Positions 53,560 through 64,000 of a stretch of 64,000 bases of DNA are shown piece after piece. The translations under genes were made by a program, and so were the position numbers. The stretch lies in assembly GCA_018136815.1 (NCBI GenBank), contig CM030939.1:2116808-2180807 (forward strand), read 5' to 3'. The notes under the pieces are model-generated. The model was not told the DNA's origin, searched no databases, and saw only the letters and a list, made by a program, of their open reading frames with translations. The first letter of the stretch is position 1. The number at the start of each line of letters is the position of its first letter. The stretch is from Isochrysis galbana. Lineage: Eukaryota > Haptophyta > Isochrysidales > Isochrysidaceae.

Positions 53560-53690
53560 CTAGCATAGTCAAGTCATGCCATAGCCTCTGACTATTGACT
53601 ACTAGTCATAGATAGCCCTCTGACTATTGACTACTAGTCATACCATGGGAGCTTGACTATGCGTCTGACTATAGTCGTGACTTGAATCAT
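53560..53690. repeat. GACTA-rich short repeats
   Basis: CTCTGACTATTGACTACTAG followed by TCATA occurs twice about 33 bp apart (from about 53587 and 53619), surrounded by further GACTA/TAGTC words that can pair as small hairpins. It directly adjoins the integrase remnant and may be part of that element's terminal region. Confidence 0.6.
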
Positions 53691-54480
53691 GTACAGCTTT
53701 GAGCGAATTTCCTGAGGTAACTCGGGAGGTGGGCCAGTGTCAGGTGGATCCGAAAGCTGGGCAGGCAGGCGAAGCTCACGGCCATAGAGCAAGGCAGCAG
53801 GCGACATGCGGGTGATGCGATTGGCGGAAGCGCGCATGCTCATTAGAAAGAACGGAAGATGATCGACCCAATGACCGCCGCCTTCATCGGTAGCGCGAGC
53901 CATGTTGATCAAGGTCTGCTGAGCTCGTTCCACCAGGCCCACGCTCTCGTGATGATGAGGTGTGCTAGGCCGCAAGTCGGTGCCGGTGCGCTCGAGGATG
54001 ACCGAGGTAAGTTGACTAGCAAGGTTGCTGCCGGAGTCCGAGCGAAGTTGCCTTGGTACTCCGTGCCGAGAAACGACGTACGACATGAAGGCGTGAGAAG
54101 AGCGTCGGCACTCGAGGGGTCGCCGTTGTGAGGGGCCGCCTCGATCCAACGAGTGAGCGAGTCAACGAAAACGAGGAGCTTGTCGAAGCCTCGAGAGCCC
54201 TTGATGAAGTCGTGCGTAGGAGCCATCGAGACGACGTCGCAGAAAACGATGTCGAACGGATAGGCGCCGACCTGCGGTCCCTTTTGGGTCTGCGAGGTGC
54301 CGGAAGGGAGGCTTCTGCCTGTGGATCATGTGCCTCTCGCTGCGCCGATTTGCACGAGGAGTGCACTCGATGGGCATCGGCCGGTCAATGCGTCGAGAAC
54401 GAAAGCTTCATGAACATGCACGAAGCGCGCTGTACAATGGGGAAAGTCAGCACTGTGGCGTATTTTTCACACGAGCCCGA
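53690..54480 (-). pseudogene. Frameshifted Ty3/gypsy-type integrase remnant
   Basis: Three overlapping minus-strand frames together carry retroelement integrase features. A first part precedes the core (about 54377-54230). A middle frame has GFDKLLVFVDSLTRWIEAAP (about 54190-54130). The third frame has RHGVPRQLRSDSGSNLASQL with the second catalytic Asp, then ESVGLVERAQQTLINMAR with the catalytic Glu, and DHLPFFLMSMRASANRITRM. At least two frameshifts separate these parts. Reverse transcriptase, protease and LTRs are not seen, so it is an inactive fragment. It ends close upstream of the SGNH gene. Confidence 0.8.
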
Positions 54481-54526
54481 GAACTGATAGCCCTCGTTGG
54501 AAAAAAAAAAACCTCACTCCTCCGCG

Positions 54527-56170
54527 ATGGACGACGCGCCGGTGGCGCCCCGGCTGGCGTCTGCACTGCCGGCGCACGTGCTCGCGCGTGGGCTGCTGCA
54601 CCCTGGAGGCGCCGACCTGGGGTTCGCACGGTTCTGGCACCGTCTCCACGAGGGCCGGCCCGTCACCATCACCGCGCTCGGGACCTCGGTCACCGCTCTC
54701 GCCGCCGGCTGCACACACTCGCTTGTGCCCGGCTGTACTGACTGCTGCGGCGCGCGCCGATACGGCGAGGCCCAGGGGCATGCCAGCCCGCGCAGAGGCT
54801 TCCTGAGGCGTGCCCTAGAATGGATCAACGAGAGCTGGCCGCACGCCGGGCACGCGCTCTACAACGGCGGCCGGCCTGGCGCAGGCGGCCTCGAAAACTT
54901 TGTGGGCTGCTTCTCGTCATGGGTGCCTGCGCAGACGGATCTCTTCGTCCTCGAGGTGGGCGGTACGGGGAACATGCCTGAGGCTATCGAAGCCGTCGTC
55001 CGGCGCATCTACGGGCTCCGACCGCACACGCAGCGGCCGGCGATCCTTATCCTCGAGCTGTGGAACTCGCGCTGGTACTCCAAGTCAACCAACGGCCGGC
55101 CGATGCGTGACGGCTACAAGAGCATGGTCGCCGCACTGAGCCTTGCCCGCTATTACGATTTCGCTCTCGCCTCAGAGCACGATCTTCTCTTCCATGAATA
55201 CTATTCGGGGCGGCTATTGCCGTCGCAGATCAAGCGTGATGCCGTACATCCCTCCTCCATGGAAGCAGCGCATCTCTTCGCCGACTTTGCAACATGGGTG
55301 CTCTATGCCTCGCACGCCAGCTGGCGCACCGCAGGCCCATTCGGCGCGCGCGGCATCGTCGTGGCGCTTAGAGCGGCCCTCATACCATCGCTGCTGTACA
55401 ATGACACCCTGCGCTACGGTGGCCGTTCCCTGGCATGCTACTCCTTCGATCCAGAGCGGACGCTTCTGCAATCGTTCTCGCACTCGGCATCGCGCTTTGT
55501 CATCGACGCCGAAGGCGGGCTCGCCCCGACCCTCGTAGCAAATTCTGGCTGGCGCTTCATCCGCGAAGAGACAACGGGCGTCAATCACAATAAGCCTGGC
55601 ATCGTCTCCACCACACATGGCGCAGAACTTGCCGTGCGGCTGCTGCCCGTCATGAAGGATCTGAGTGGTAACCGGATCGCGCCTCCTCACCATGGCAGTT
55701 GGGCCCGACGCAATGATGGCGCCAATTCGCCAGATGGGGGTATGCGCCGTGCTGGACGGTGGATAACCATCTCCATCAGGTATCTCACAAGCTATCATAG
55801 GATGGGAGCTGCCAACGTGAGCTGCAGCGATGGCTGCGAATGCAAGCCGCTGACGCTAGATGGGCACACAATGAAACGGGAGAGCGTTGAGCGCATAGCC
55901 AATCTGCAGGCATGGCTAGAAACCTCGCAGGGTGGGCCTGACGCCAAGACGGTGAGACCTCTCGATGGCGGCAAAGATGAAGACAACACCTTTGCCGGAG
56001 GCTCATGCGTCCTCTATTTTGTCAATATCGGCAGGTTGGATGCTGCCGTCGTGCAAGCTGAGCCAAGGAGTCCAGTCATATTGCCAGACGGCCAAGGGGA
56101 GGAGGGCAATGATGCTGGGCGATTCAAAATTGCGCGTTTAGTCGTGAGTGAGAGCAAGAGCGACAGCTAG
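54527..56170 (+). CDS. SGNH/GDSL-type hydrolase-like protein
   Basis: Intronless, 547 aa from 54527 (an in-frame ATG at 54497 adds ten residues, several Lys). Block I is ITALGTSVTA (about 48-57), with GTS in place of GDS and Ser as putative nucleophile. Further blocks: a Gly segment LYNGGRPGAGG (about 111-121), FVLEVGGTGN (about 143-152) and the catalytic Asp-His block DAVHPSSMEAAHLFADF (about 237-253). This order fits the esterase/acetyl-hydrolase fold common in algae, often acting on glycans. The C-terminal about 240 residues are not recognised and contain a Cys cluster (CSDGCEC). No signal peptide is apparent. Confidence 0.7.
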   Translation: MDDAPVAPRLASALPAHVLARGLLHPGGADLGFARFWHRLHEGRPVTITALGTSVTALAAGCTHSLVPGCTDCCGARRYGEAQGHASPRRGFLRRALEWINESWPHAGHALYNGGRPGAGGLENFVGCFSSWVPAQTDLFVLEVGGTGNMPEAIEAVVRRIYGLRPHTQRPAILILELWNSRWYSKSTNGRPMRDGYKSMVAALSLARYYDFALASEHDLLFHEYYSGRLLPSQIKRDAVHPSSMEAAHLFADFATWVLYASHASWRTAGPFGARGIVVALRAALIPSLLYNDTLRYGGRSLACYSFDPERTLLQSFSHSASRFVIDAEGGLAPTLVANSGWRFIREETTGVNHNKPGIVSTTHGAELAVRLLPVMKDLSGNRIAPPHHGSWARRNDGANSPDGGMRRAGRWITISIRYLTSYHRMGAANVSCSDGCECKPLTLDGHTMKRESVERIANLQAWLETSQGGPDAKTVRPLDGGKDEDNTFAGGSCVLYFVNIGRLDAAVVQAEPRSPVILPDGQGEEGNDAGRFKIARLVVSESKSDS

Positions 56171-56554
56171 AGCGAGTTGCATTGATCGTTGAATGATCTC
56201 CCATCGGACATGGATTGACCGGACTGTCTCAATCCCTATTGCTTCGTTCTCCGCACTTCCCGCTCTTCCTCACCCTCGACCGGTTAGTTGACGTCAGACA
56301 CGACACGACATGCCACCTTACCTTAGCTTAGATCTATTAGCACGAGCGCTGCCGTGTACACGTTGCAAATTGATGCACGCGGCGCGGCTGCCATGTATGA
56401 AGTTGTGTAACTCAGGCAGCAAACACAACCCCAACACCCCAGCTACCTTGCCAACGTGTCCAAAAAAACACCTAAGTGGGGCATTCATTTTGGGGGGATG
56501 GAGATGGAAGGGCGTGGGACTTCTTCCGTCCCTTTTCACCCTGTGACTTCTCCC

Positions 56555-56585
<31 letters not shown>

Positions 56586-56839
56586 CACCACGGTCGTCAC
56601 ATTTTGTGTGGGGTGTATATAGCGTGCATAGTGGCCAGTATGCGCAGTATGATACTGAAGTATGTGTGGACATAGCCGCATGTGGATTTACTACATTCGC
56701 CAGAAACTATTCCTGATGACTACGTGTTACGAGTGGCCTCCCATCTGTCTCATACCTGTCTCCCTCTCTTTCTCTCCTACTACTTTACCTTCAAAGTAGG
56801 TAGGGATCCTCTTCACACAAGAACGGGGATGATATGCGG
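56171..56839. other. Intergenic, poly-C and (CA)n
   Basis: Contains a run of about 19 C (56552-56570) followed by (CA)n. No recognised gene. Confidence 0.5.
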
Positions 56840-56975
56840 CCGCCTCGTGCGGGAAGCACCCAATGATCTCAAATTCGAAGGCCTACGCACGGGATCGATG
56901 AAAGGGAAAGCCCCACCGCAGGAATTCAAAAGAAAAAAACCTTTTTACAATCTCGCCACGCACGCGGCCTCGCGT
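56840..56975. repeat. Coding-like fragment F copy 2 joined to a group-B tail
   Basis: The plus strand about 56835-56925 encodes CGRLVREAPNDLKFEGLRTG then SMKGKAPPQEF, related to the fragment at 38410-38500. At about 56930-56975 the minus strand reads GCGTGGCGAGATTGTAAAAA followed by GGTTTTTTT, a group-B tail in opposite orientation. Confidence 0.55.
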
Positions 56976-57031
56976 TCCTAACTTGTAGCCACGCCTGTGA
57001 CTCACAAGAATCGTTGTGCTGTGGCTCAACT

Positions 57032-57430
57032 AACTAACTTTATAGTCAGTTGCCATGGAGCATGGAGCGCGCCGCCGCTCCCCTCCTCTCCTCCGGGCCC
57101 CCCGCCGAGGGCGGCCCCCCAGCCCCCATGGAGCAGTCGCTGTCGAAGCGACCGCGCCCGCCATCAGAGGCCGAGCAGGTGAGCGCGACCCGCGTCGCGC
57201 CACACGGCCCGTGGCTCCGGCCACACCACACATAGCACACAGCGAGCCATGCTGGCCCCCCACATGGGGGGCAGCAGACTGCAGGAGCCAGAGAAGCAGC
57301 ACCAGGCAAGGATCAACCGCACTCCATTGGGCATGCCTTATGGCAGAGGCCCCTCCCACCCTGGCAAGGGCCGCGCCGCCTCGGCGGCGCGACCCGCGGC
57401 CGGGTGGTCCTTATTTATGGGCTTATGGGC
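57032..57430 (+). repeat. Group-C retroposon-like repeat, plus copy
   Basis: Starts with an imperfect hairpin (AACTAACTTTATAGTCAGTT, about 57034-57053) followed by CCATGGAGCATGGAGCGCGC and a GC-rich body. The head matches that next to the rearranged element at 28747-28793, and the start (ATGGAGCGCGC) matches the group-A ORF start. Internal CCATTGGGCATGCCTTATGG matches the minus copy at 47590-48120. The 3' end is not defined and no TSD was found. Confidence 0.6.
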
Positions 57431-58254
57431 ACAACACCATGGCAGGCCGCCTGACGCTTGAAGGCGGCTTGCCTTCATTTGGTCTCCTTTCCCTCCGGTT
57501 TCTTCCCCTCCCGCGGGGATTCTCACCCTACCATGAGCCGTACCCAATGAAGGCAAACGACCTCAAAACCATCCGTGACACCCCCTCCTAAGCGGAGTAC
57601 GGGGTATGACGTATGACGCTTACAAACAAACAAACGGACAAACTCAGTCGACTCTCTCATCTCTCATTTCGCCTCCTAAATCGAAAGAAAGGATAACTCA
57701 AGAGAAGGCTCCTGAGCTGGCCTCCATGAGCCTCCGGGGGTCGCCAGAGGGGGCGAGGGGGCGAGGGCGCGGAGATAGGGGGCGAGGACGCGGGGGCTTG
57801 ACTCGGCATGAGGGCGCGCCCCGAGAGGGCCTCGTAGACGCCTAGACGCCCACGCCGAGCACGGCGTAGCCCGTCCCCTTGTGCGCGACCCGCCACGTCG
57901 ACGGCGAGCATCCGCGCGGCGGAAGGGCGGCGGGGTGGGATGGGGAGGGCGGGGCGGAGGTGGAGAGGAGCGCTGCAAGTAATACCTCTCTTACTTTTTT
58001 GACCCTTGCTACCCCCACGACCACGACCGCCCGTGTGATGAGCCTTCTCTTTCTTTCCCTCCCTCCTACCCGTCTACTCGTCAGCCAAAATGAACAGTGC
58101 CACGTGAAGGGGGGGGGGGGCATTGCTATAGGTGCTGCTCCCGCTCGCCCGGCGCTGCCCTTGCTCTTTCAGCCCAGCCACTGCCCCCCCGGTCAGGAGA
58201 CTTTGGCGCGCCTCCCCGCTCGCCTCTGTGGGACGCCTCTCCTCCCGCCCATGG
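57431..58254. other. Intergenic, no recognised gene
   Basis: GC-rich spacer with a short group-B-like fragment (about 57710-57745, GAGCTGGCCTCCATGAGCCT). No confident coding sequence. Confidence 0.45.
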
Positions 58255-58295
58255 GACGCCTGCACCTTATTAAAAAACACTGTTTGACCGCCCTA
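58255..58295 (+). mobile_element. hAT-like right end
   Basis: CTTATTAAAAAACACTGTTT then GACCGCCCTA, ending at 58295; matches the right ends at 37413 and 38390 over about 35 bp. Confidence 0.55.
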
Positions 58296-58799
58296 CCTCT
58301 TGGGCCAAGGCCGCAGGAAAGAGAGGAAGAAGAGGGAAGAGGGAGGGGAGGGGGGAGCGGCAGCTCTCCCCTCCGGCGATAACGTGTCTTCTCACCCTGA
58401 TTGGGTAAGAGAAGACGGACGGGGGCGCCAGAGCCAGGAGGGAAGGGCCGCGGCACACTCGCTCCGGCGAGAGAGATCTCAGCGCTTCTGGGCTTCTGGG
58501 CACCTATTTCACGAGTGCCTCCCCCCCCCCCCCCCCCCTCGCGTTGTTTTTGCCCGAAAGGGATTTTCCCCCAGCGCGAACTCGAGGAGAGGACGCGGTG
58601 GGGTGCGCGGGGTCGGTGCGTGCTGCACTGTAGGGGGGACAAATATCGAGGGGAGGGCGGGCACGAGGGGGCACTGCCCCCTCCCCCTGGTATCACTCGG
58701 ACACCTGGCTCGTCAGGCATGGCGGGATTCCGGGACGGGAAAATTGTTTCCAATCAGCTAATTGGCTAGGATATAGCATCAATTAATGAATTTATTTAG
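58296..58799. other. Spacer between hAT-like ends
   Basis: GA- and GC-rich, including a C run (about 58512-58527). No recognised gene. Confidence 0.4.
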
Positions 58800-58828
58800 T
58801 CCCTCTCTATTGCTATTTGACCGCCCTA
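58800..58828 (+). mobile_element. hAT-like end, diverged
   Basis: ATTTGACCGCCCTA at 58815-58828 with an AT-rich left side. Lone terminal motif. Confidence 0.4.
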
Positions 58829-59040
58829 TCTATATCTATGGCGAATGTAGTGTGGTGTGCACAATCACACATGGTCTCACTGAGCGTACATGGTGTGCCG
58901 CACGGTGCGTTGCTACACAGTCAACGAGAAGGCAAGGGGTGAGCCGACGTACCGAGCGCAGCGCATCCAGCTTAGGAGAGCACTGTCGCAATTTCGCCGT
59001 ACACCGCCCACGGAGCTAGACGAGTAGTAGTAGTACAACA

Positions 59041-62000
59041 TCAACTTAGGAGGTCGCTCAATAGATCGAGGGTAAGGTCGACGTGGACAACTGCAGAGAC
59101 ATCGGCCAAATGCACTGCGCGACTGGCGGTCGCACCAAAAACAAGGTCTGCCAGACCGACAGAGCCGCTCGAGGGCTGGCGCTCTTCCGACGCTTCCTTC
59201 ACCTGAGCAAAAAGGATGCACGAACAGGTTCAAAGAGCCGCCATACTTAGAAGTCACGGCTCGAATCCAAGCCAATGCATATCAGCTCCTTCATGCCGGG
59301 GCCATGTGTTAGGGCTCCGACGCCCCAACCGTCTCATGCACGAAGCCGCACCTTGAGAGCGATCCATAGCCTTTGCGTGTGTGCATCCTGCACCGGCAGC
59401 CAAAAGTCTTGGTTGACCAGGATGTGCCAGGTTGATCGTTCCAAGTCCGGTAGTCGAAGTAAGTGCGCAAATGGGTACGCCTGATGGCGTGTGAGTGAGC
59501 CAGCATTGATCATGTGGCCCTTCTGTGTGTTGATTTTGCTCGCCTCCAGCGCAGCGACAGCAGCCGTAATGTAGATGTCAGACGTCGGGGGTGACGTTAG
59601 GCTCTTGTCTCGTCCCGGAATTTGGACCAAGGAAACCACGCGCAGCCGCAAGACGGCGATGCCTGCACGTAACTTCGCCTCAGCGCTCGCGCGCTGGGTA
59701 GCCGAGCCGTGCGCAAGATGGTGGAGCAGCCCGACGGGTGTCCCCACAACAGGAGTAACTGGTTCGGCTGCGCGGCTTGTGCTCGCTGATCCGCCGCAGC
59801 TTTGTGCAGTGCTTGCCATGCTGCTGTCGCTGCTATTTCGGTTCGTCAAGACGAGGGTGCCATCGGTTTCGGCGCGTCCATCGGCAGCGTCGCCCGTCCG
59901 GACGACCCTTAAGCCATCGACTGTGGCAGCGCGCTGTTCTGTTATACTGGGAGGCTTATTGTTTGCACCTAGGCCAAGGTCACTAGGGACGGACAACACA
60001 GTCTTCATTTGATTTGTAGTGAAGAAGTCGGCTGCGTGCACTGTCTTTACATTCAAGCCGCCGCCATCAGCTCTGCTGCCATTGCCTCCGTTGATATTTT
60101 CTAAAGCTCCTCTACTGAGTGTCCGTCCATAAGCACTCGCGCAAGTCATTGCTCTACTTGAGGACTTGGATGGGATAGGGGTGGCAAGGGAACGCAATTC
60201 ACGCTTGTGAGGCGCAGAGGCGGCGGCATCTAAACTGGCATCGGGCCCGCTGACGGGATGCGCAAGAGGTGGCGCCTCGTCCGCTGCCTGAGGTGCCTTG
60301 TCTAGAGGGGCAATGGTGGAATACGTTCCACGGGAAAAAAACTCCTTGCTGTCAACAACTGGGGCAACTGGTTGCTCAGCAGCATTTCCAGGTGCAGCGC
60401 CATTCGTCCCTACTCGTGTAGAAGATTTTTCGGCCCGTCCGCCTTGCTGCTGCTTTTTGCCTGTGCTCAGACTCTGCCCCCGGGCTTGTGCCTTGCGAAA
60501 CGGCGTTGCCAGATCACTGTGAAAATTGGTGACAGTACTGCGCCCGTGCAGAACGCGCTGCAGCTTGCGGGCGGCGTTATCCTCTACTGCAGCGAGCTGA
60601 GACTGCCTCTGCACCTGCGCCACGCTGCGCCACCCTACCGTGGACGAATCATTGGTACTTGAGTCAATGATAGGTGCGATCGCGGACGAAGAGATGACTG
60701 TGTTCGGATGCACGATTTGAGCAGGTGGCGCCGCCGTTGCCCTGCAGATTTTTTCAAGATAAATCTTTCGCTTCTCCGAAGATATGTCCTTCGCGAAGTC
60801 CTTCCAGACGGCCTTCGAAGCATCCGTTGCGGCACGATCGGCGCGTGCTGCACTACGCTGGAGATCGATGTCAAAAGGGGGAGATGGTGGAATCAATGCC
60901 GCCGCAGCTGCATCTGCAGCAGTGTAGGATCTGTCCGGGATAAGGGTGGAAGGAATCCATGTCAATCCGAAACGAGCATTAGCGATTCATAAACGGTGTA
61001 GCGGCACATTGGAGCCCCGCTAGTGAAGATGATTAGGATGGCATAGCATGCAAGAATGCCGCAGTGGTGAAACAATGATTGCTTCGTAGCAACGTGCACG
61101 CTGCTCGTCCCTGTGCGATCAAACCGCCCCGTCCACGATCCTTCACCTCTACCTCCCGAAATAACATTTTCGCTGCTGCAGTACCTTGCGAGGGACTCGT
61201 TGCTGCTAAGGCCTTGGGCGATGGCGATGGCGTATGCGGCTGCGGCTGTAGCAGTGGGCTTCTCGCCATACCATGCGTACAGTGGGACCGAGAAGTGGTT
61301 CGGATGAACCATGGCGTCTCTGATCGTGTCCCCAAGCCAGGGTTGCAAACCCTGAAGACAAAAGAAGCTGCGATGAGCGCTGCCCGCTGCCGCATCAGAG
61401 GTGGCAAGATATGTGGGTGTGATCGAGTATGGGCAAAGGTGTACAAAAAGCCAATGCGAGCACAGGCGGCTTGCGCACTGGGATGTCGGTCAGGTTCGCG
61501 TTCATGACTTCAACCTCGAATCTAAGCGTGGGATCGTCCACAAAAGAGAAGGAGATTGTGCCCAACCAGGGATACGGCTCAACAAACTCGAGAGCGATGA
61601 TCATCGTCGCTTCCATGCGCATTTTGGTCACAACCACCTGTAAGGACACACGTCCATCTTAGCCTTTGCGTGCTGAGGCGCGGCCAGATCGATTTACCTC
61701 AAACACTCCGATTCTATCGAGAAATTTCATCTGCAGCACCAGCTTGCCCGGCTTGCCGCCGCCGCCCTCTCTCGTGGGCGGGTCGAATTTGGCGTTGGCC
61801 TGGAGCTCCACCCGGACCACCTTGGACTTATCCGGACGTAGTTGCTCACCCCGGTTGAGAACCTTCATCGTGGTAATGTAGAGCGGTGGTAGCGGGTCGT
61901 CAGCAGCGGGTCTACCGAAGCTCAAGTCTTTTATTATCACCTCGCCCAACTTGAAGCCGCGGAGGCGCATCTTGCCCGAGTCACCCATTACCTTGACCAG

Positions 62001-62393
62001 CTTCGAGCGGACGTATTCAGACATCCCGTGCTCATAGAGCGGCCAGATACTGCGGAGCGTACAATTGAGCCACTCAACGCCATCGGAGGTGGATGATGAG
62101 TGAGTTCGAAAGGCCTCGGTGATCGCCTCGCGACGCAGCTCCTCCCAAGCGCACCCAAGCCGCCTCCGCTCGAGAGCGACGAGGAGCCAAAAGAGCGGTA
62201 GAAGGTAGCACCAGTGCCATCCGCTCCCGCCAAGGGCAAATGCGAGAACGAGGACGAGGGCAGCGAGCCATGAGATTCCAGGCTCATACCTCGGCTCGAG
62301 TGAGTCGTACTTCACGCTACCGAGCGGCCGCTCAAGCCGAACGGAGGAGGCGGGCGCCGCGCTGTCGCTCATCCCCACCCTCACGCCACCCAC
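59041..62393 (-). CDS. Extended-synaptotagmin/tricalbin-like protein: TM, SMP, long linker, C2
   Basis: Five exons: 62393-61698, 61637-61479, 61351-61185, 60930-59352 and 59202-59041, about 920 aa. Introns are GT-AG (donors GTAAAT, GTGCGC, GTACTG, GTGCGG), and phases agree at every join. An N-terminal hydrophobic hairpin (SWLAALVLVLAFALGGSGWH, CYLLPLFWLLVALE, about 40-75) anchors the protein. The SMP lipid-transfer domain follows: VEWLNCTLRSIWPLYEHG, LQMKFLDRIGVFE, EFVEPYPWLGTISFSFVDDP, LQPWLGDTIRDAMVHP. A Ser/Ala-rich linker of about 380 residues precedes a C2-like domain (AVLRLRVVSLVQIPGRDKS, SDIYITAAV, WHILVNQDFWLPVQD, then LADLVFGA in exon 5). Such proteins tether ER to plasma membrane and move lipids between them. 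The start may be the second ATG at 62372. Confidence 0.85.
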
Positions 62394-62477
62394 CCACCAC
62401 CACCCACTAAAAGGTCATATTCCTTGTAAATTATAGTCTTGTAAAAGGTCTCGTTGGCTAGCATCCCTAGCCACATA

Positions 62478-63599
<1,122 letters not shown>

Positions 63600-63821
63600 T
63601 ACACCGGACGAGCCAACCGAACACACCCCCATCGCGGGGGAGGGGCTCCGATGCCGATGAAGGCTACGGTCCATCAGCACTAGGATTAAACTAGGACAAC
63701 AAGAAAACTCTGACACTCCCACTCCCTCATCGCCGAAGGCGAATCCCTATTTCTCCGCCTCTTTCAAGACTCTTTCCCATTTCCCATCCGAAATACTAGG
63801 GATATAGGGATAGGCTATGGA

Positions 63822-64000
63822 TAGGGCGGTCAATCACAAACAGTGATTTAAACTACTAACATTGGGGGGGGGGGGGCTGCATTTTTTGACCGTCCCCCCA
63901 AGCCCATAAAAACTCCTTGGGGCTTGGGGGCTTACCTGCCTCCACGAATTAAATGATTATAATGTTAGATCTATATCTATATCCTAGCCAACCCCACTAA
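63822..64000 (+). mobile_element. hAT-like left end, running off the window
   Basis: TAGGGCGGTCAA at 63822, then about 110 bp aligned with 34585-34690, including GGCTGCATTTTTTGACCGT and TAAAAACTCC. The right end lies beyond the window. Confidence 0.6.

Overview
This window is nuclear DNA from a flagellated, probably photosynthetic protist with a GC-rich genome. The protein-coding genes have short spliceosomal introns (about 90-170 nt) whose donors are mostly GTGNGN or GTAAGN and whose acceptors are AG. Homologues include CCT1, ascorbate peroxidase, a RETICULATA-type plastid envelope protein with a signal-plus-transit-like leader, an STPGR flagellar protein, a UQCC1 assembly chaperone, a TBC/EF-hand RabGAP, a leishmanolysin and an extended-synaptotagmin-like protein. 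A secondary-plastid alga such as a haptophyte fits best, but that is inference (about 50%). No prokaryotic or organellar features were seen.

Layout. 1-2.0 kb is CT/poly-C low-complexity DNA and repeat fragments. 2.0-4.2 kb is CCT1 (+). 4.5-7.2 kb is a cluster of nested retroposons. 9.0-10.4 kb is a secretory cyclophilin-like gene (+). 10.6-12.6 kb is a complete retroposon with an ORF. 13.3-16.9 kb is an M8 metalloprotease (-). 17.3-18.7 kb is repeat debris. 19.1-20.2 kb (-) and 20.5-21.3 kb (+, UQCC1) are divergent genes. 23.5-26.3 kb is an ankyrin-JmjC gene (+). 27.0-29.5 kb holds a minisatellite, an LRR-like ORF and a rearranged retroposon. 30.0-31.1 kb (STPGR, -) and 32.35-33.5 kb (APX, +) are divergent across a polypurine region. 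34.6-37.4 kb is a TIR transposon carrying a 202-bp satellite. 38.6-41.6 kb is TBC/EF-hand (-). 45.0-47.2 kb is an FkbM-type methyltransferase (-). 48.8-50.1 kb is RETICULATA-like (-). 52.8-53.3 kb is a CXC-like small protein (-). 53.7-54.5 kb is a broken Ty3-type integrase. 54.5-56.2 kb is an SGNH hydrolase (+). 59.0-62.4 kb is E-Syt-like (-). 62.5-63.6 kb is a TA-flanked TIR element that splits an older repeat.

The host genes are ordinary single-copy housekeeping, plastid, flagellar and membrane genes with no visible shared pathway. The unusual biology is in the mobile DNA. There is a retroposon group whose complete copies begin with a short hairpin placed just before an ATG, end in an oligo-T-rich 3' tail, and are bounded by 16-18 bp target duplications. 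A hAT-like family has TAGGGCGGTCAAACAG ends. A non-autonomous TA-inserting element has an unoccupied target copy elsewhere in the same window.
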